Of a stretch of 64,000 nucleotides of DNA, positions 61,501 to 64,000 are shown piece after piece. Under the pieces are notes generated by a model, which ran no database searches, was not told the origin of the DNA, and saw only the letters and a program-made list of their open reading frames with translations. How positions within the stretch are numbered: the stretch's first letter is position 1; each line of letters starts with the position of its first letter. The translations under genes were made by a program, and so were the position numbers. Source of the stretch: CAZGOM01 sp964527265 (GTDB lineage: Bacteria; Planctomycetota; Phycisphaerae; Phycisphaerales; Phycisphaeraceae); contig CAZGOM010000002.1 of NCBI GenBank assembly GCA_964527265.1, forward strand, positions 1 through 64,000. The letters are read 5' to 3'.

Positions 61501-64000
61501 CGGCTCGTGCAGCTTCTGCGCGGTAACGATGGGCAGTTCACGGGTAACACCCAGGTTTTCAGCGGTTTCACGAATTCAGCCACCGGCATTACCCAGACCC
61601 TGACTGGCTGGTCGGGTCTGGCGGCCGATCCAACCGGCTTCCTCTACGCTATTGCGACCAACTGGACGAGCCCACGTCCAACCGGTGGCGTGGATATCAA
61701 CGAGACCATTTTCGCGGGAAATAAAGGCAAGCCCTTGGCCTACGGCGCCAATGCGAGCGTCGCCATCAGCGGCGACGGAGATGATGTGTATGTGATCAGT
61801 GCAGGAGGGGAGCTTTTCCACACAACGCGTCAAGTCACTCTTGTCGATTCTTTTTTCGGGCAAGGCCTCAACCAGGTCGTCAACAACCAATACTTGATCA
61901 CCACGAAGACGCTTCTGCTGGGGATCGACGGCAAGACGGCTTATTCAAATTTCCAGGGGCTGGAAATCGACCCGAACACCAATGAACTGGTTACGACGGC
62001 GATTGATGGCAGTGATGACAGCCGCCGCGTGATGCTGCGTTTGAGCCTGAGCGGTTCGGTCGTTTCGCGGCAGTACATGATTGATGTAAGCCTCGGCTCG
62101 GTGCCTCTGGAATCGACCACGCTTCTGGCCGCACTCCATGATGGGACCGGGGTGCCACTGGGTGCGCTTAATCTGGCGTTTGCCGACGGAACAGCCTTCA
62201 ACCTGGATGTGCCTGACACCGTGCGGACCGTCAGCCAGCTTCAAACATTTTTGACCGAACAAACGCAAGGGCGCGCGGCCTTGACGATCCTGGGTGACGG
62301 TAAAACAGCCCAACTGGTGATCACCGATGCTTCGGTGGTGCCGACAACAATGAGCAAGACGACCCTGCTTTCGACTTTGCATGACGGCAAGGGCGTTGCT
62401 GGCGGGGCTGCTTCCTTCACCTTCAACATTACTGACACGGGAGGAACGACCTCCCTTGTGACCGTGACCGACATGGATTCGTCCGGCACACTGACGATCA
62501 ACGACGTGATTTTGTCCATCAAGGCGGGTACGAACAACCACGTCCAAGCGCAGATCGACACCGTGAGCGGCAAGAGCCTTCAATTAATCGATCTGGTCGG
62601 CGGGGGCCAGGCTTTTATCGTCAGTGAGGATGGCGCCGGCACGGGTGCGGCAGATCTGGGAATCGCGCAGATCATTCCTCCCGGCGGGAGCGTCATCAAC
62701 GGTTCGGAACTTGGCCCTTTCCGCAGTATTTTCAGCGTGACTGGGGCTATCGCGTCGAGTTTGCAGATCAATGGGACGGGGTATGTGACTTCGTTCACGA
62801 GCACGTCAAGCCTCATGCCCGTTGCTGTGCTGACGAATTCAGAGTTTGTGGGGCTTACTTTCAGCGAAGATGGAACGTCCATTTACGCCCTGACCCGGTA
62901 CAAAGCAGCCGACGAACTCTTTTATCAGCGTTTTGTCAAGATGTCGGCTTCAGACGGCGGCACGGCCGTGACCTATTCGCCTGTGACGGGCGACTTGAAG
63001 TACAAGCCCGAACACCTTCCGGAAGACGCGGATCCGGTGCCCGCGAACATCTCGGGCTTTGCCTTCAACAAAGCCGGGCAGGTGATGGCGATCGACCACC
63101 AGGGCGAAAATACGTATGTGCTTCATTTCAAGGCAGGTATAAGCACCAGCTTCGTGCAGTACAAGAAGGCGGAGATCCCGGTCAGCGCCGAAGTGTGGGA
63201 TCTGAGCACAAGCGACGACTTTAGAGTGTTTTCAGCGGGTGCCGATGAATTGCTGATGAACGCCGATACGCTGTACAAAATCAGCCCCGGCACAGGTGTT
63301 GCCACACGGCTGACGGACCTGGTGACGGACGTGGACTCGTTCAGCATCGCGCAAGGGATCGGTGTGATGGGTACGAAACTCGCATTCTCGCCGACCGGCG
63401 ATCTTTATGTGATGACGAGCTATTACGCTAGGCCGCAGTTGTTCAAGGTGAATCAAGACTCACTTGTGGTTTATTCCGAACAACGGCTGATCCCGATCGG
63501 AAACACCACCGGCGGGATATTCAACCCCGGTGAAATCGATATCACAGGCAGCGACGTCTTTATCCGCGACATTGAGTTCACCAAGACCGGCACACTTACG
63601 GCGAACGCTCTCACGCAATACGGCTACAGCGTAATCCCAGCGATGACGCCGTTCATGATGAACATAGATCTGGAAGACGCGAGTTTCTCGGTGGCACGTT
63701 CACGGACCAACGAAGATGGCTCGGCGAGGTATTTCACCAGCGCAATCGACCCGAACATCGTGGCCTTCGCCACGGATGCGCAAGGTGTGTTCTTCGGCCT
63801 CTTTGCCGACGGCAGCGGTAACGATGAGGTCTGGCAGGGCAAGCCCGATCAGCTGTACATCAGCACCAGTGACCAGGCGCTGTACCAGATCGACGCGGTG
63901 AATGCGAATGGCACGGTGATCCAGACGCTCAAGGATACCAGCCAGGTGTTGCAGCAGCCGGTGGCAGACGTGTTCCAGTCACTGCTGTATCTGCCCAATG
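58585..64000 (+). CDS. Giant surface/secreted protein with LEPR-like N-terminus and flagellin-hook-IN repeats (runs off the window)
   Basis: An uninterrupted reading frame of at least 1,805 codons from ATG 58585 to the window end; no stop codon is met. The first 50 residues are Arg-rich, followed by MEPRLMMAG (residues 53-61), similar to the LEPR-x-LL motif at the start of many giant planctomycete exported proteins. Much of the rest is short beta segments with repeated 'GDLYVMTS'/'GTIYGLSG' type strands, like beta-propellers. Residues about 1178-1255 and 1258-1345 carry two copies of the flagellin-hook-IN motif: LLAALHDGTGVPLGAL and LLSTLHDGKGVAGGA...FNITDTGG...TINDVILSIKAG...LQLIDLVGGGQAFIV...ADLGIAQI. 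Likely on the outer surface. Confidence 0.85.
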   Translation, partial: MRNSTRRRAFDRVRNVFGTLKNKFQSVRRHGLRDENLRVESVREVSTELMSPMEPRLMMAGTPNLILVPNQSVGGNLQKNLTPQIVDISAVSDGTLYAGVETATVGQLYTLIRDPQTGAALGVQQVGAITEANGSAVFNLAHSLATNGNGFFVIGSSGESYVPFQSVGGDLGNTDPLSIKAMSISTDYLGTGKDRVFVIDSDGSSLRLFEITQDAQGAVTGYNNIGQITDPQSGIPILGMTSLAVNPTSDQIVSIGYRADEAAPSKSAGYLGDSFDVRALTVTPSDLTLNDQTFFMNRRDPFETLGVPDYELWRVTRDPLTNAVLATTKMGVATDPRSSGANILRLDNMSADPTTGNLYGIGIPFAVGQTPTIAVQGDLGDIYRIMDISATQFYSNTKSLYQASLDSIYAIVDNNSTADLYRIRQDAASQSPDPNSGLVDPEALSKTKPMERIGQILDTAGRPIYFARAIAGMEINNYYNPAEGSGDDDYRYVYVSGSASPTAGSPMSIYKIDVAKYSASIDGYVHAMEEYALTVGTSNITNVVKGLTHVAWDQDLWDIAKNAPGADKIADTHTLYAVIATPTGDQLFEIVDPSNTTDRAGNLLPPAAQDFRIQNGTAKAIGTGLGMSVSSLESANVGIGGTIYGLSGNVGDSDRKMVTISTSGGTASGGSTVDPYLRGLTFLNFALPYGDSVVKTQVYSVRGDATLPQNDQLWTQNISSYLYQLDQNKGTGTQQMGLLFNSSNPLAAPVDKTLPLTDSQIRDWQIRPEKSDGFFKGMAIDTDGVVWVVFESETNPGVLYLATIEDQYTRNTDFGRFAQLNVRGELRTDGGPLTDIQGLDFSRTGELIALDKPTTTTNRLVAINQLNPSKSLELVTDTTTSSGTANLMAVLAKHDTDGYATNALGRFLTIVPDDIAPVDQLNSPVTLIPNSQRPYGNIGAQLNISDFVITNKVDFATGQGKTYAIDYSTGTARLVQLLRGNDGQFTGNTQVFSGFTNSATGITQTLTGWSGLAADPTGFLYAIATNWTSPRPTGGVDINETIFAGNKGKPLAYGANASVAISGDGDDVYVISAGGELFHTTRQVTLVDSFFGQGLNQVVNNQYLITTKTLLLGIDGKTAYSNFQGLEIDPNTNELVTTAIDGSDDSRRVMLRLSLSGSVVSRQYMIDVSLGSVPLESTTLLAALHDGTGVPLGALNLAFADGTAFNLDVPDTVRTVSQLQTFLTEQTQGRAALTILGDGKTAQLVITDASVVPTTMSKTTLLSTLHDGKGVAGGAASFTFNITDTGGTTSLVTVTDMDSSGTLTINDVILSIKAGTNNHVQAQIDTVSGKSLQLIDLVGGGQAFIVSEDGAGTGAADLGIAQIIPPGGSVINGSELGPFRSIFSVTGAIASSLQINGTGYVTSFTSTSSLMPVAVLTNSEFVGLTFSEDGTSIYALTRYKAADELFYQRFVKMSASDGGTAVTYSPVTGDLKYKPEHLPEDADPVPANISGFAFNKAGQVMAIDHQGENTYVLHFKAGISTSFVQYKKAEIPVSAEVWDLSTSDDFRVFSAGADELLMNADTLYKISPGTGVATRLTDLVTDVDSFSIAQGIGVMGTKLAFSPTGDLYVMTSYYARPQLFKVNQDSLVVYSEQRLIPIGNTTGGIFNPGEIDITGSDVFIRDIEFTKTGTLTANALTQYGYSVIPAMTPFMMNIDLEDASFSVARSRTNEDGSARYFTSAIDPNIVAFATDAQGVFFGLFADGSGNDEVWQGKPDQLYISTSDQALYQIDAVNANGTVIQTLKDTSQVLQQPVADVFQSLLYLPN

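Noticed and set aside
1..64000. CRISPR arrays, complete insertion sequences or prophage
   Set aside because: No regularly spaced direct repeats with unique spacers, no intact transposase and no phage structural or integrase genes were seen.

Overview
The window looks like a chromosomal segment of a PVC-group bacterium, most likely a planctomycete of the Phycisphaerae type. Supporting signs are five pseudopilin genes with a FTL(V/I)ELLVVIAII start and a C-terminal 'DGHV'-like motif, an LL-diaminopimelate aminotransferase (DapL), several LacI regulators beside polysaccharide-degrading genes, sulfatase and polysaccharide-lyase genes, and a giant surface protein with an LEPR-like N-terminal motif. 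This placement is inference from gene content; there is no rRNA in the window.

Layout. 0-5.3 kb: 5' end of enolase, two tandem duplicated pseudopilins, two lipopolysaccharide-type glycosyltransferases, then a decayed REP-associated transposase between two inverted copies of a palindromic repeat. 5.3-18 kb: LacI regulator divergent from an HpcH/HpaI aldolase, MauE/DoxX membrane protein, two SDR dehydrogenases, a methyltransferase, a GH106-like rhamnosidase, an orphan DNA methylase that overlaps truB tail to tail, and a large glycosidase-like protein. 18-24.8 kb: second LacI, a Cache-HAMP-SpoIIE phosphatase, a GH20-like enzyme and a pseudopilin. 25-27.8 kb: tRNA-Gln followed by the housekeeping set glmU(N-terminal half)-prs-rplY. 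28.4-34 kb: sulfatase, pseudopilin, third LacI, glycosidase-like protein. 34-43.5 kb: dapL, osmC, tetR, a MITE-like hairpin, an SGNH/rhamnogalacturonan acetylesterase, alaS, a Na/Pi cotransporter and a GspG-like protein. 43.6-54.6 kb: two paralogous membrane adenylate cyclases bracketing a five-gene array of paralogous membrane proteins that ends in a PL8 polysaccharide lyase, plus a pseudopilin with a clear operator. 54.8-64 kb: argH, an FHA-GAF histidine kinase and the first 1,805 codons of a giant protein with flagellin-hook-IN repeats.

How it works together. Much of the window serves glycan breakdown (GH106-, GH20- and PL8-like enzymes, sulfatase, acetylesterase, aldolase, SDRs) under LacI control, with perfect or near-perfect palindromes in front of several genes. 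None of the seven carbohydrate-active proteins has a recognisable signal peptide, which suggests the sugars are processed inside the cell. Pseudopilin genes sit repeatedly beside these genes.

Large-scale structure. The + strand is C-rich from roughly 7-9 kb to 34 kb and G-rich on both sides, whichever strand the genes are on. This suggests an inverted block or another change in replication direction. Several families of small palindromic repeats are present: REPs, a 210-bp MITE with an apparent 10-bp target duplication, and a 108-bp hairpin element. The likeliest undescribed system is the membrane-protein/PL8 operon at 45.0-51.2 kb with its flanking receptor cyclases. No CRISPR array, complete insertion sequence or prophage was seen.
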